64,000 nucleotides of DNA from Cyanophora paradoxa (GCA_004431415.1 QPMI01000013.1:121158-185157), one strand, 5' to 3'; positions 12,498-25,498 are shown, counted from the first letter of the stretch. Notes: a model not told the origin generated them from the sequence alone. Translations and numbers: made by a program.

Positions 12498-15400
12498 TCA
12501 CTGCGCGGCGGCGTCCTCCGGGGCGGCCGGGGCGTCGCCCAGGGCGGGGGCGTCGTCCCCCGCCAGGTCGCGGTCCGAGCGCGCCGGGGACCGGGAGAGG
12601 AGCCCCAGGAAGTCCCGAGGTGGCGTCGCCTTCGCCTCCTCCTCTTCGTCGCGGTCGCCGCCCGTGCGGCGCCGGCTCCGCGGCGGGGGAGAGCCGGAAC
12701 CCGATCTCGAGCGGGCCGGCGACGCCGAGCGGGAGCGGGAGCGGGAGCGGGCGGGCGAGCCGCCGCCCGAGCCCGCCCCGTCCGCCCCGTCCTCCTCCTC
12801 CTTCCCCTCCTCCTCTCCCGACTCGGCGGTGGCGGCGCGGGCCGACGGGCGCTTCTTCTTGGCACCGCCGCGGCGGCGGGGCGGGTAGGAGGAGGTGCGG
12901 CGGCGGGCGGGGCGGCGCCGCGGTGCCGCCTTCTTGCCCTGCGGCGGCGCCGCCTCCTCCCCGTCGTCCCCTATCTCCTCCACCTCGCTCTCGCCCCCGC
13001 CCCCGCCGTCCGACCCCTCCCCGCCGCCCCCGCCCCCGTGCGAGCCCCGCACGGTCACCGGGTTCGAGTCCTGCCGGGAACATTAGGAAGAAGGAGGAAG
13101 AGGAGGAGGGGGAGACGCGCCTGGAAGTTCTCGATGAGGGGGAAGAGGAGCTCTTGGCTCTCGCCTGCGTGTACCCCGTCCTTGACCCACTCGCGCACGA
13201 AGTGGAGGTTCGCCGGCCGCTTGCTGCTGTTCGAGCGGCTCGGGTGCCCCGACCAGGCCGAGAAGGGCAGGACCTCCAGCTTGCGGGCGATGTCCGCCAC
13301 CTCCGTCACGTGCTGGTAGCGCGAGAGCAGGAGCTCGCCGTCCAGCATCGCCGCCGCCTGCGGAACGCAGAGTAAGAAGAGATCGCTCAGAGTTAGTAAG
13401 AGAGTAAGACCTGGCGTGTGTCTGGGCAGTCGTGCTTCATGAAGAACCAGCGGAGGAGGGCCCAGCGCTCGCCCTGGTGCTCGAAGAGCACCTCCAGCGT
13501 GGCCGCCCCCGAGGTCAGCTCCCCGTCCTCGAGGTACTCCACCAGCACCGCGTCCCCGACCCGCAGCCGCACTTCCGACGAGGCGGAGGAGGAAGAGCCG
13601 CCGGCCTCGCGGTCCGCCCGGGCGGGCGACGCGGAGCCGCGCTCGCCTGCGCCGCCGCCCGCCTCGCCGCCCGCCTCGTCGCCCTCCTCGCCGCCGGCGC
13701 CCTGCTGCTGCTGCTCCTTCGGCTGCTTGCGCACGATGGCGCCCTCGTAGACCGCGGCGTCCTTGTACACCGTCACGATCGTGCCGTCCTCGGCGATGGA
13801 CGTGAGCGCCACGTCGGCGCGCTCGGCGATGGGCTCGCCGAGCCAGACCACCTCCTTGCCCGCCGACTTGGGGTTCCGGGGGCGCTTGACCTGCGTGTAG
13901 TCGCGGGGCGGCGGGTTGACGAAGGTCGCGTAGGGCCCCAGGTCGATGCCGAGGACGCGGGCCATCTCCAGCAGCTCGGCCTTGGGAAGCCGGTCGACGT
14001 CCATGGAGTAGGCAAGGTACTTCTTCCGCAGCGGGTGCTGCCGGATCGCCCGCTTCAGCGCCTGCGCGGCGGTGCGCGCGTCAGAGCGAGGCATAAGGTA
14101 GAAGAGAGCGATGGGCGCGCCGTGTGCGTGCGGCGGTACTCCACGTTGGTGTAGCGCTCGCTGTACGTGCCCGGCGCGTTCGGCGCTGCGGGCCGGGCGC
14201 GTGCGTCAGAGGGGCCGTAGAGGGGAGGAAGAAGAGGGTCGGCGCACTCTTGCGCTGCTTGGGGTACTTGTGGGGCCCGTCGTTGCGCATGCGGATGCCG
14301 GTGCCGCCGACGCCGCGGAACATGGTGGGGCCGACCAGCGGCCGCCCGCCCTTCTTGCCCTCCCCGTCGTCGTAGTACTCCTCGTCCCCCTCGTCCCGCG
14401 CCGCCGCCTTCCCCTTCTTCTTCTGCTTCGCCGGCGGGCGCCCGCGGCCCCGCTTGGCCCCCGCCGGATGCCCCGCGTCCGATCCCGAGGCGGCCTCCTC
14501 GCCACCGCTGCCCTCCCCGGCGCCCTCCTCCGCCCCCGACCCGGCATCCGATCCCTCGGGCTCCTCCTCCTTGTCGGCGGCGGCGGCGGCGGCGCCCCCG
14601 CGCTGCCGGCGGCGGGAGGCGGAGGAGCCGGCGCCGGCGCCGGGCCCCCGGAGGAGGGGTACGGGCCCGTCGTCCTCCGAGTCGGAGGGCGGGGGGCCCA
14701 GGTCCGAGTAGTCGAGCGGGGGCGAGCCCGCGTCGCTCTCGCCGCCCGAGCCGCCCTCCCCCACCGGGTGCTCCTTCTTCAGCACCTCCGGCAGCCGCGC
14801 TGCGCATCCGTAAGCGGCAAAGCCGAGGCGAGGCGAGGCGAGGCGAGGCGAGGAAGAGGCGCACTGTGGGGGTGGGGCAGGAGGCCGCCCCGGTTCGTGG
14901 CGTAGACGTACGTGGCGTAGCGGGCGAGGGGGATCTTCAGGCGCCGCGCCGCCGCCACGAGGTTCTCCTTGGGGAGGCAGTCCACGCTCGGGAAGCTGCC
15001 GGGCGGGCGGGTCAGAGAGGAAGCGCTGGAGGCGCAGGATGGGAGGAAGGAGCTGCGAGGGAACTCGCCCGTAGAGGTACTTGAGCGGCTGCATCTTGAA
15101 CCACGGGTGCGTCCGGACGGCGTGGCGCAGCGCCTGCGGGCGGACGGCGAGAGAAGCAGCGATGAGTGCCTGGAGGTGCCTGGAGGCTTGGCCGGCCCAG
15201 GCGCACCTGGTAGGCCTGCTTGTACTCGCGCTTGGCCTTGCTCTGCGAGCTCCCCTGCGTCCGCCCCGACTTCTTCGAGTCCTTCGAGCCCGGCGTCGTC
15301 GTCGCCGCCGCCCGGCTCGAGCGCGGCGTCCGCGCGCTCGAGCCGCGGCCCCCCTCCTCGCCCCCGCTGCCGGCCCCGGTCCCGGCCCCGGCGCCGGCCC

Positions 15401-17945
15401 GGGCCCCGCCCTCTGCCTCGCCCGCGTCGCTGCCGCGGTCCGAGCCGGCGGCACCGTTCTCCTCGCCGCCCTCGCCCTCCTCGCGCTTGACCTTGGCCTT
15501 CTCGGCCTTGGGCCGCGCGCGGGGCGCCCCGCGGCCCCGCACGCGCTCCTCGGCGGCCACCTCCTTGACGCGCGCCGCCGCCGCCTTGGCCGAGGCCCGG
15601 CGCTCCTTGCCGCCCTCGCGCACCGCCTCCTCCTCCTCCTGCTCTTCCTGCTTCACCTCCGGCTTGACCCGCGGCCGCGGGGGCGTCAGCGTCGGCACGG
15701 CCCGCTTCGGCGCCGCCCGCTTCGGCGGCGGCGCCGCCGCCTCCTCCGAGCCAGCGTCGGAGGCCTCCGGCGCCTCGTCTTCCGAGGCGCGCCGGGCCGC
15801 CGGCTTCTTCGGCGCCGCCCGCTTGCGGCCCCGCGCGAAGGCCGGAGAGAGCCGCGAGTGCGTGCTCGTCATGTGCCCGCCCAGCTTCTGCTTCGTCGAG
15901 AACCACTCGCCGCACTTGCGGCACTGGAACCGCGGCGTCCCGTCGTCTGCGGCGGCGGCCGATCTAAGAAGGGGAGAAGGCGGGCCGGGCCGGCGGGGCG
16001 CGCAGGGCGCGCGCACCCGGGACGCGGTGCTTGCTGGACGCCCAGCCGGCCTTGAGGTGGAATCCGGCGATGTGCCCGCCGAGCTGCTGCCGCGTCGCGA
16101 ACTGGCGCCCGCAGTGCTTGCAGACGTGCGTGCCCGTCCCCTGCTTGTTCTGCCCGGCCGCCGCCGCCGCGCGCCTAGGCTTCTTCTTCGGCCGCTCTGC
16201 GCCCCGCCGTCGGCCCCGAGACGCAGCAAACGCCGCAAGCGGCGCGGCGAAGAACGAAGAGAACAAAGAGAGAGGGCGGACCGGTGACGTCGGGGTCGGA
16301 GCTGTCCTCGCCCTCGGAGCCCTCGCTCTGGCTCGGCTCCGCGTCCGGGTCGCTCTCCACGCCCTAGGAGGAGAAGAAGAAGCTCAGCGAGGAGGAGCGG
16401 GAGGAGGAGGAAGTGGTGGGGGCGCCCTCGCCTTTACGACTCCGACGTCGGCCGAGCCCGCCTCCGAGTTCTCCAGGTCCTCCAGGTGGTCCCCGCCCCC
16501 GCCGTCCCCGCCGACGCCCCCGCCGCCCTTTCCGGCCCGCCCCGGCCCGTCCCCGCCGCCCCCGCCGCCGCCCGCGCCGCCCTCCTCACCCTCCTCGCCT
16601 TGTCCTGCGCCTCGGCCTCAGGAAAGAGCGGGAAAGGGGCGCCGCGGCCGGCGCGCACCGCGCTTCTCGTTCGAGCGGCGGAGCCGCCCGGTCGGGCCCG
16701 ATGCGGCGGGGGGAGACGGCCCGGAGGCGCTGGGCGGGCGGCCCGAGCGGCCGCGGGGGGGCCCCTCGCGGCGCATGTCCTCGGGCATGCGCGGGCAGCG
16801 CCACTTGTGCCGGCGCATCCCCGTCACCGTCTCGAACTGCCGCAGGCAGAACGGGCACGTCGGCGCGCCGCCGTCCCCCTCGGCCCCGTCCATGTCCTCC
16901 TCCCCGCCCGACCCTGCCGCCGCGCCCCGTCAGGGCGGAGGAAAAGGGCGGGGCTGGCGGGGCGGGCGGGCGGGGGCGTGGAGGTACCGGCGGAGTTGTG
17001 GCGCTCCTGGGCGCGGGCGGAGGGCCGGGCGCGGCGCTGGGGCTTGACGGGCGTGTCGCCCGGCTCCTCGCCGGCGGAGAGCGTCTCCACGGAGCCGCCG
17101 TCCGAGTGGTGCCCGCCTTCGGACATGGCGTCGCCCCCGTGGTCCGACCCGCCCCCGTCCAGGTTGCGCCGCTTCGCCATCGCCGAGAGCCGCTCCATGA
17201 TCGGCTGCTGCGCGCCCCGCCGCCGCGACCGGTTCGCCGCCAGCCCGCCGCTGTACCCCTCGCCCTCCTCGCCCCCGTCCGCCTCCTCGTCGTCCCCGTC
17301 CGGCCCGGGGTACGACCCGCGGTCCTCCTGGGGACCCGCGGGGCCCCCTCCGTGCATGCGCCCGTAGGGATCGGGCGGGATGGGCGGCACGCCGTAGGGG
17401 CCCGGGTGGTCGTCCTGTCGGAAGCCCATCGGGGCGCCAGGCATGTAGAAGTGGTGCGGGAGCGGCATCCCGCCGGGCGCCGGCCCCGGCCCGGGCCCCG
17501 GCCCGCCCGGCGGGGGGAAGGGCATCACGTGGGCCATGGTGTTCAGGAACTCGCCGGGGCGGTAGTTGAGGCCCCCGAGGGCCGCCGCCGCTGCCGCCAC
17601 GTGCTGCTGCTGCTGCTGCTGGGCGAGCTGCTGTTGTTGTTGTTGCTGCTGTTGCTGCTGTTGCTGCTGGCGCATGAAAGCATCCGCCTGGGCGGGCGCG
17701 TGGCCGGCCCCGAAGAACTGCATCGCGGGGCCCATGGCGCCGGAGCCCACGCTAGGGTGCATCGTCCGCGGCGGCTGCTGCTGCATCCCTTCGCCCGCCA
17801 TGGCCGCCTGGGGCGGGTACAGCTGATTGGGCCCGCCGGCGGGCATCGCGCCGGGCAGGAGCATGCCCTCCTCCCGGAGCCGCCGTCGCTCCTCCTCAGT
17901 GTAGCTGCTCCCCTGCTGGTAGAAGGCCGGCAACACTGCGCCGCC
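12498..17945 (-). CDS. Large nuclear protein: polyQ, three C2H2 fingers, AT-hook, duplicated module, BAH-like domain
   Basis: A probable chromatin or DNA-binding factor. From the N-terminus: a Gln-rich region (about 17600-17700), finger 1 CPFCLRQFETVTGMRRHKWRC (first 20 residues; about 16855), finger 2 CKHCGRQFATRQQLGGHIAG (about 16120) and finger 3 CRKCGEWFSTKQKLGGHMTS (about 15920). Fingers 2 and 3 carry the QxLGGH core typical of plant-type C2H2 proteins. Long acidic/basic linkers follow, then an AT-hook KRGRGRPP (about 14450). A roughly 55-residue module occurs twice (about 15130-14890 and 14060-13910). Next comes a BAH-like domain: VGDAVLVEYLEDGE, ERWALLRWFF and LLSRYQHVTEVADI (about 13560-13260). 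The tail is Ser/Arg/Glu-rich and the stop is at 12498. The first exon is not resolved; an acceptor at about 17941 leads into it. Confidence 0.75.
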
Positions 17946-19787
17946 GGTCAGGCCCGAGAGATAGGAAAGAAGATTGAAAAGGTGGTTTTGAAAGAAGCAG
18001 ATTAACGCGGAAAAGAAGAAAACGCAAGGAGGAAAGAGGAGCGGTGCGCACTCTTCTGCTGTTCTGCCTTCGACGATGGGGAAGAAGGTTCAGTCACAGT
18101 TAACAGCTGCGACAGGCAATTCACTCTCGATCAGAAAAGAAGCGAGATCGCCACGCAGCACAGATCGCGATTGATATCGGGCACAGAGGCCACGACGGAT
18201 CGGACCTTTCATACGGTATTGATCCCTAGAGCGTCGAAGCTAGCCGTCGATCTCCAACCAACTCGAGGTTCCTGCGTGAGCGCGGAGAATGCGTCAGCAG
18301 CAGACGACAGACATCGAGCGGGCCCCCGCATAGATCTAGAGGACCGGGCAGAGCATTCACGATTCAGGGCACCAACCTGTGCGACCACGAGCTCAGCTCG
18401 AGACAGAAAGAAAGCCTTGAATCAGTAGATCGAACTCGTTCGGGTCGAACGGAGCAAGCTGCGTTGCAGGTTGCGATCAGTGTGGGTCATTGGAGCTTCG
18501 CCGTCATCTCGCGACGGCCCACTAGGCGGGCGTTACGGACTGGAAACTTATCCTACATAAGGGCTATGACGGCGCGAGGAAGAGGTCTAGACGGAAATTT
18601 TGTCTCGGGTTAAGCTCGAGCTCGCAGCCGCGAGTCGACCCGGCCACGGAACGGCCTCGCTAGGCTTGAAGATGCGTCCATGAGGGAGGAAGATTCCGTG
18701 AAGCAGAGCTCGAAGGCCGACCCGCGAAAAGGCCGGCCCCTCGAGATGTTCGCAGCTCTTGCTCGCGCGAGTTCGAGCCCCCAACGCGTCGCGGCCGAGC
18801 GTCGTACCTTGAAGGAAAGCTTCGTGAAGCTGAGAAGAGTCTACGAGACCTTCAGAGGCACGGAGGGTGGAGCTATAGCTGCGTGCTGGATGCTCGAGTT
18901 CGGGAAGCGATCGCTCGAAAAGAAAGCTGCGACCACGTGCAGCTTCCTCGGCGTAGCTGCCCCCGCCCACTGAGGCTGATCGCGCTGGCGGGTTCGGTCT
19001 GCAAGGTGGGGTACGCAAGACGAGCTTTGCTGGGGTACACTGCGATCGAGTCGCGTGCTCTGGATTCGACTCGGCGAACCCGCGCGGCCGGCGCGACGTC
19101 GACCGTGTCGGGCGGCGCGAGCTTTAGTTCTGGATTCCGGTGCGTAACTGACCGAGCACGCGACCGAGCCTTGAATTCGAAGATCAAATCCCGGCCGCCG
19201 GGGGCGTGCGTGGCGCGCGCGCGCGCGCACGCGGGACGGCGTCGATCATGATCAATGCTCGCGCGCGGGCGTCGATCAAAGCGTCAAGACGAATTTCGAA
19301 TACGAGGCGAATTAAAAACACCGTGCACGTGCACCTGGCACATCAATTGCAAGTGAAGGCAATCTGCAAACTAGCCTGGCCCTGTACTTCGCTAAAGAGA
19401 GCGTCGATGACAAATTGTCATCGAGTCAAAACCGAAACTCGTAAATAAAACTGAGAAGCGTTCATATCATATGTGCAGTGCCGCAATATGCCGCAGTGCG
19501 CGACTCGAGAAGGGCGCCGGATCGAAAACGTACACAGCCCGGCGGCCGCAGCTGCACGAGGGAGACCAGTCTGGAGAACTAGGCCTAGATCGAAAAGACA
19601 GCCACATTCGACCACTCAGAATCAGCAACTCGCAAAGAATCGAAATCTACGCGCATCTTACACCTCCTCGCACAATAAATGAGAAGCATCATGGCATGAA
19701 ATATGGAGCGTATACGTATGGACAAGCGGGATTCAAAATCAAATCGAAAGGAAAACCGTGGGCGGTCTTGGAAGAATATTAACAGGG
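17946..19787. other. Intergenic region upstream of the zinc-finger gene and downstream of the CNG channel
   Basis: About 1.8 kb with no convincing gene. It probably contains the promoter and 5' exon(s) of the zinc-finger gene and the 3' UTR of the channel gene. A CG-dinucleotide run sits at about 19213-19230. Open frames here are short and lack recognisable features. Confidence 0.4.
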
Positions 19788-22700
19788 CTACGCCTCCTGG
19801 TTGGAGAGGCGGGAGCCGGCCTCGGACAGCGAGAAGGAGCCGTCGGAGAGGGTCACGAGGTCGAGCCCCGCGAGGGCCCGTTTCGTGCGCCGGGCGACGA
19901 CGCGCTCGCGTACCCCCACGTAGTGCATGAAGCGCGAGAAGACATCCTCGGAGGCCACGATGATCAGGCGCCGCCCGCCGGCCTCCGGGCCCTCCCCAGC
20001 GCCGCTGAGCGCGACGCTCTGGCCGTCCGCCGAGCCCGGCCGGCTCGCTAGCGAGCCGCGGGGCCCAAGGACGCGGCGGTAGGAGCCCAGGCCCGGGCCC
20101 CGCGGGGGGCTGCTGGACCCCGGGAAGCTTGGGAGGGACGCGGGGTGCGCGAACTCGGGGCGGGCCGCCGCCGCGCCCGCCGGCCGCCCCGTTTCGTGGA
20201 GGTCGATGAGGAGGGTCGGGGAGGAGGAGGAGGCGGTCCGGCCGGCCTCCACCACGCGCCGGCTGGAGCCGGGGGCCGCCCCCGCCGCCGCCCCCGCCGC
20301 CGAGGCGCACATCGAGTCCAGCGAGTGGAACGAGGCCGGGCCAACGCCGCCGGCGCCGGGGGGCGGCGAGCCCCGCGCCGAGCGGGCCGTGGCCCTCAGC
20401 GTGTGCGCCAGCCCGCTGCTGAGGTCGCGGTCCGAGTCCGAGGGCCCCAGGGCGAGCGCCGGCGGCTGCGGCGGCGCCTCGGTCGCCTTCCGGGGGGTAC
20501 CGCCGTGGAGCTCGGCGTGCTCGGCGGCGGCGGCGGCAAGGGCGGCGGCGGCCTGCGGGGAGACGGGCAGCAGCACGCCTCCCACGCGCAAGTGGAGCAT
20601 CTCCGTCGGCGTCCGCAGGCCGCTCTCCGACCCGCCCCGCTCCGCGCTCCCGCCCCTGCTCCCGCTCTCGGACGAGGAGGAGGGCAGCGGGCCGCGCCTC
20701 CGCTCGCGGCGGAGGCGGCCCATGACGCGCCGGGCGGCGTGCTTCCACCGGCGGCGGAGGGCGGCGGCGCGGGAGGCGGGGCGCGCCGAGGCGGGTCGGC
20801 TCGGCGCCTCGTCCTCGTCCTCCTCCAGTAGCCGATTGAGGCGGGTCCCCTGCCGCATCACCACCGGCGCCGCCGCCCCCGCCGCCCCGCCGGCCTCCTT
20901 CGACTCGGCCCGGGGGGTACCCCGCGGACTCCCGGGGGGCGTGAACTTGGACACGAGCGTCTCCTGCGCGCACGCGTACCCCCGCACCGTAAGGCGACCG
21001 ACTGGTTGGCCGAGATTGGGATCGAGGGGGGTACGTGTACGCACGGCGCCCTCGGGGACGTTGAGGGGTAGAGCGACGGGGATGGCGAAGGAGGAGGCGG
21101 GCTTCTCGCGGGGGGGCGGGGCAGGGCCCTCGTCCTCGTCCTCGCTGTCCGAGCCGCGGGGCCCGCCCGGCCGCCGCCGCGGCGAGGCCGTAGGCGAGTC
21201 GAAGTTGAAGGGAATGAAGGGGAGGGCCCCGCTGGCCGGCTGCGCGGGCCGCCCGGGGGCACCGAAGGAGCCCGTCCGGTCCGTCTCGTACTCGGACGAG
21301 CGGCTGGTCACTTGGTTCGAGCCGCGCGAGCCGCGCCGCGGGGCCCCGGACCCCTTGAACGCCTGCGACAGTTGCTGCGCCCGCCCCGCGTAAGTCGACT
21401 GCCAGCCCCGCGACTCCTTAGGGAGCGCCCAGCGCACCCGCTCCCTGAGGAGGTTAGCGACGTCCTCGTACCCCCCGCGGAGGGCGTCGTCGAGGGGCGT
21501 GCAGCCGAAGCGGTCGCGCGCGTCGATGTCGGCGCCCATCTTGAGGAGGATCTCGACGGCCGCCAGCTGCCCCTCCGACGCCGCCAGGTGCAGCGCCGTC
21601 CGCTTGTCGTAGTCGCACACGTTCGGGTTCGCCCCGTTCCGCACGTACCGCTGCAGCGTCTCGATGTCCCCCTCTGCGCGCGCGCGCGCCACCGGCGTCA
21701 GCGGCGCGGGGCAAGGGCGGGGGCGGAAGGCGCGGGGCCGGGGCACCGGAGGCGGCGACGTAGAGGGCGTCGCCGACGTCGGCGTCGGTGAGGCGGGCGC
21801 CGTGCTGCCGCAGGATCGCCGCCACCGCGTCGTGCCCGAACTTCACCGCGTTCTGCATCGCCGTCCCGCCCCACCGGTCCCGCCGCCCCGCGTCTGCCCC
21901 GCGCCGCAGCAGCAGCTCCGTCGCCTTGACGTGGCCCTCGGAGGCGCTTATGTGGAGCGCGGTGCGCCCGTCGTAGTCGGCGGCGTTGACGTCGAGGCCG
22001 CCGTCGAGCATGCGCGCCATGTTCTCCACGTCGTTGAAGCCGGCGAAGTAGCAGAGGCGCATCAGCTGCTCCTCCTCCAACCGCCGGATCGCCGCCCGCA
22101 CGCCCTCGAAGGAGCGCCCCAGCGAGGCGGCGCCCATCTTGAGCGCGTTCTGCCGCATCCGCGCCACTTGGTCGATGAACGTGTGCCCCAGCTCCTCGAA
22201 CTTCTCCCGGCCGATGACGTAGAGCGTGCAGTGCGTGTGCGTGAAGGCCGTCTGCGTCTGCTTCACCCTGCGGAGAGGATGAGCGAAGCTCGCCAAGTTT
22301 TGAGCTTAGGCTCGGGCTCAGGATCACCCGAAGAGCATGGAGATCTCGCCGAAGCACTGGCCCCGCCCGATCACCCGCCGCGGCTGCGCGCGGCCCGCTC
22401 AGCGGCGCGCAGGCGGGCGGGGCGGCGGGCGGGGCGGACGTGGCAGATGTCTTCTATCCAGACCTCGACCTCGCCGCCGCCGATGATGTACATCTCCCGC
22501 GACGGGTCGTCCACCCGCGTCACGTACTGCGCACAGGCGTCAGAGCAGGGCCGGGGCGGGGCGGGGCGGGGCGGGCCTGGCCCGGGGTGAAGACGGCGCG
22601 GCGCATGAGGACGGCGAGGGCCTGCACGAAGCGGCCCTCGCAGCCCTCCAGCAGCGCGCACTGCTCCGCCAGCGCGCGGTGCGTGTGGTCGACGACCTCG

Positions 22701-24644
22701 GCCTGCAGCGAGTACGAGTAAGAAAGAAAGCGGGCGAGTCCCCTAGCGTTCCTCCAGCCTCTAGCCTCTAGATTCAGCCTCCTACCCCTCCTCCGACTGA
22801 CCTGCAGCGAGTACGGCAGCTGGTCCAGCATCGTGTCGGCCTCCGTTCGCCGCTGGTTCATGAGCTGACGGGGAGGAAGAGAGGGTTTAGTTTACGAAGA
22901 GGAGGAGGACAAGGGGTAAGGCGCGCGCGCACCACGAAGTACTCGGTGAGGCGGTCCCGGAGGGGCTTGGGGTACGCGTCCCTCTCGAAGCGCTCCTGGA
23001 GCGACCGCATCTGGGAGCGGAAGCGCGCCGTGTCCGCGTCGCTGGAGGCGGAGAGCGAGGCGGTGTGCCCGATGGTCCACGCCACCAGCGCGAAGCCGGC
23101 CGCGAAGACGGCGGCGGAGAAAAGCAGCTCGCCGTCGCTCCGGGCGACGTGGTCGGCGGCGCCCGTGAGCGCCGCCGCCGACCAGTAGAGCGCCCGCGCG
23201 TACTGCGTGGCCGGCGAGCGCGCCCCGCCGAGGTCCAGCTGAGCCCCGGGGGCCTCGTCTCCGCTGAAGACGCCGAACGTCGCGCAGGCCGCCCAGTGGA
23301 CGGCCAGGGCGACCACCGCCACCAGGCGCACCGCCCGCGCCAGCGCGAACGGCACCCGCACTGCCGCGGCCCGACCCGCGTTAGATGCGACGGGGCAGCT
23401 CAGAAACCTTAGCGGAGGGCAGCGCCCACCGCTGCGCTCGAGGCGGCGGAGGCCGGAGAGGAGGTCGCCGATGCGGGCGAGGCGGAGGAGGCGGATCCAG
23501 AGGAACGGGTTCGGCTCCAGCGAGGCCCCGTACATAAGCCGCTCGGGCAGCAGCAGCAGCGACGGCACCGCCGCCAGCGCGTCTGCGGCGAACGAAGTAT
23601 TAGGAGAAGAAGGGGCGGGAAGCGGTGGCAAGGCAAAGCGAGCGAGCAGAGCCGACCCTGGAGGAAGCGGTGGGCGAGGTAGTGGCGGGCCATGCGCCTG
23701 GGCTCGAGGACGAGCCGGCTGCGCTCGACGAAGCCCGTGCGGAACCCGACGGCCACGTCCAGGAGGAAGGCCGCGTCCGCGAGGTAGTCCACGGCCCGCA
23801 GCGCCGCGGACTCGCCGAAGGCCAGCCGGAAGGGGTACGTCAGCGCGCACCACCTGCCGCAGCGCAGTGAGCTTGCCGCGTCTTCTTTGTGCGCGGGGGC
23901 GGGGCGGGGCGAACAGGACGAGGAGGAGGAGGGCGGCGCGGGAGGCGGCGTAGATGGGGCCGGTGCGGGCGAAGAGGAAGGAGCGGAGGAGCGCCCGCTC
24001 GTCCCCCGTGCCCCAGTTGTACTCGATCCCCTGCTCCGCGTGCGAGCGCCGCCGCTTGTACTGCCCCGCCTGCGCCCCGGCCCGAAGGCGTAACCTTAGG
24101 CTCGAGGAGGGGCTGGCTGGCGAGGAGGCAGGCGCACGATGATGGCTCCGGAGCTGTTGAGGCGGGTGCGGCCGGTGCGGGCGGCGTCGCCGCCGCCGCG
24201 GATGGAGCCCCCCGCGAGGGAGGCCGCCTTGCCCCCGTGCACGCTGTCGTCGACCGAGACGAAGTACGCGGACCTGGGCCGCCGCCGACGCCGCCGTTGA
24301 GCCGAGAGCGCGCGCGGGCGGGGCGGGGCGGGGCGGGGCGGCGGCGCGCCCTCGCTTCAGGCTCGGCTCGGGCATGACCGTCAGCGAGTTGAGCGAGAGG
24401 ATCGAGCCTGGCGCGCGGGCGGGCGTCAGCCGCGCGGGTTCGAGGCCTCTCTGTGGGAGGGGGCGAGGATCGGACCTGGGGAGGAGGGGACGACCCCTCC
24501 CCTCGCGCCCCGCATGGCGGGCGTCGAGGAGGGCGTGTGGCGCGAGGCCTCCATCGCCGAGAACGACGCGAGCGGGTGCGTGCTTCGTTCATCGTTCGAG
24601 CTCCGCACCTTCCCGCTCAGCGACCTCACGATCTTATTCAACAT
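19788..24644 (-). CDS. Cyclic-nucleotide-gated-type channel with C-terminal ankyrin repeats
   Basis: A six-TM voltage-like channel with cNMP-binding and ankyrin domains, the layout of plant AKT channels. The start is ATG at 24644 (MLNKIVRSLSGK). Segments: S1 about 23960, S2/S3 VDYLADAAFLLDVAVGF (about 23790), S4 RLLRLARIGDLLSGLRRLER (about 23490), S5 LVAVVALAVHWAACATFGVF (about 23320), then a pore ALYWSAAALTGAADH (about 23180) and S6 ending IGHTASLSASSDADTARF. The pore lacks the GYG of K+ channels. A cNMP-binding fold covers about 22700-22200 (YIIGGGEVEVWIEDI, then VIGREKFEELGHTF). Ankyrin repeats occupy 22100-21450 (DYDGRTALHISASEGHVKA, DKRTALHLAASEGQLAAVEI). A long disordered tail ends at TAG 19788-19790. 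Confidence 0.85.
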
Positions 24645-25498
24645 CCCGAGGCCTGCGCCTCCAGCCGGGGGCGCCGTCGGAAGCGTTGGTCAAGGTTCTC
24701 CGAGGGTCAAGTTCTTGATGACGCCAGTGCGACTCTGTGCGACCGAGGCGTTGATGGCGTTGCTCCTGCCAGCTGCTCGCCTAGCGAAGCCACGGTACGG
24801 CCCCAGCAGCGGTGGCGGCCAAGAGCCGCGCTCGCATAACGCCTGGGCAGCTCGCCCCGCAGCTCGCCCCCGCGTATTGCGCGGACAAGCTCGCGTTGAC
24901 AAGCTTTCTCGCCGGTGCGCTTGTCACTGATGCCCTCGTTTCCACCGCTGGCCGGGCCGCGGAGTGCTCGCCTGCTGCGGCCGGGGCGAAGGATTTGGAA
25001 TGCGTTTGGCCAGGCCTTGAGTTCGAATTCGCAGTGCGCGTTGATCGGATGCTGTCTAGCTGTACTGCAGCTGCTCGATGCGCGCGCTCACCAGCAGACT
25101 TGGGCAGCGCAGGCTCAGCTGCAGCTAGCTCTGCAATCGCGCATCGATGGCGCTCTCGCATGCACAGACGAACCGCTGCGGTGAACGCAGCGGTGAACCT
25201 GCTGCGAATGCGTGACAAGTGTATTGGCTCGGAAAGGGCGCGCCGCGACCGCTGCCTTGTCAACTCGGAACCCTGGGGATTTCGTGGGTCGGCGGTACCC
25301 CCCCGGGACCGGCGTGCGGGGGGGTCGAGCCAGGCGTGGCCCGCCACGGGTACGCCGACCCGCCACCGCCACGCGTGACCCCCGTGACTCCCGTGACACC
25401 CGTGACGCGGGCGGTGGTCGGACCGGCGGCGAACCGGCGAGTCCGGAATGACGTCACGGTGACGTCAGCGCTCGGAACCGAGTACTTACCATGAATCA
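24645..25498. other. Intergenic region at the left edge of the viral-like block
   Basis: No supported gene. A 188-codon open frame at 24812 (+) has no recognisable features. From about 25360 the sequence fills with TGAC/GTCA motifs, including four tandem CCCGTGAC-like units at 25375-25412. Confidence 0.45.
25449..25467. promoter_or_regulatory. Two perfect TGACGTCA palindromes
   Basis: TGACGTCA at 25449-25456 and 25460-25467, separated by three bases. This octamer is the CRE/bZIP site of eukaryotes. They sit just outside the first gene of the inserted block. Function is inferred only from the motif. Confidence 0.5.

Noticed and set aside
13060..13082. GGTTCGAGTCCTGCCGGGAAC resembling a tRNA 3' half
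   Set aside because: It lies across an exon border in the zinc-finger gene and has no matching 5' half; coincidence.
24812..25378. 188-codon + frame and overlapping minus frame of equal length
   Set aside because: No motif, no domain-like pattern, both strands equally open; typical of GC-rich intergenic DNA.
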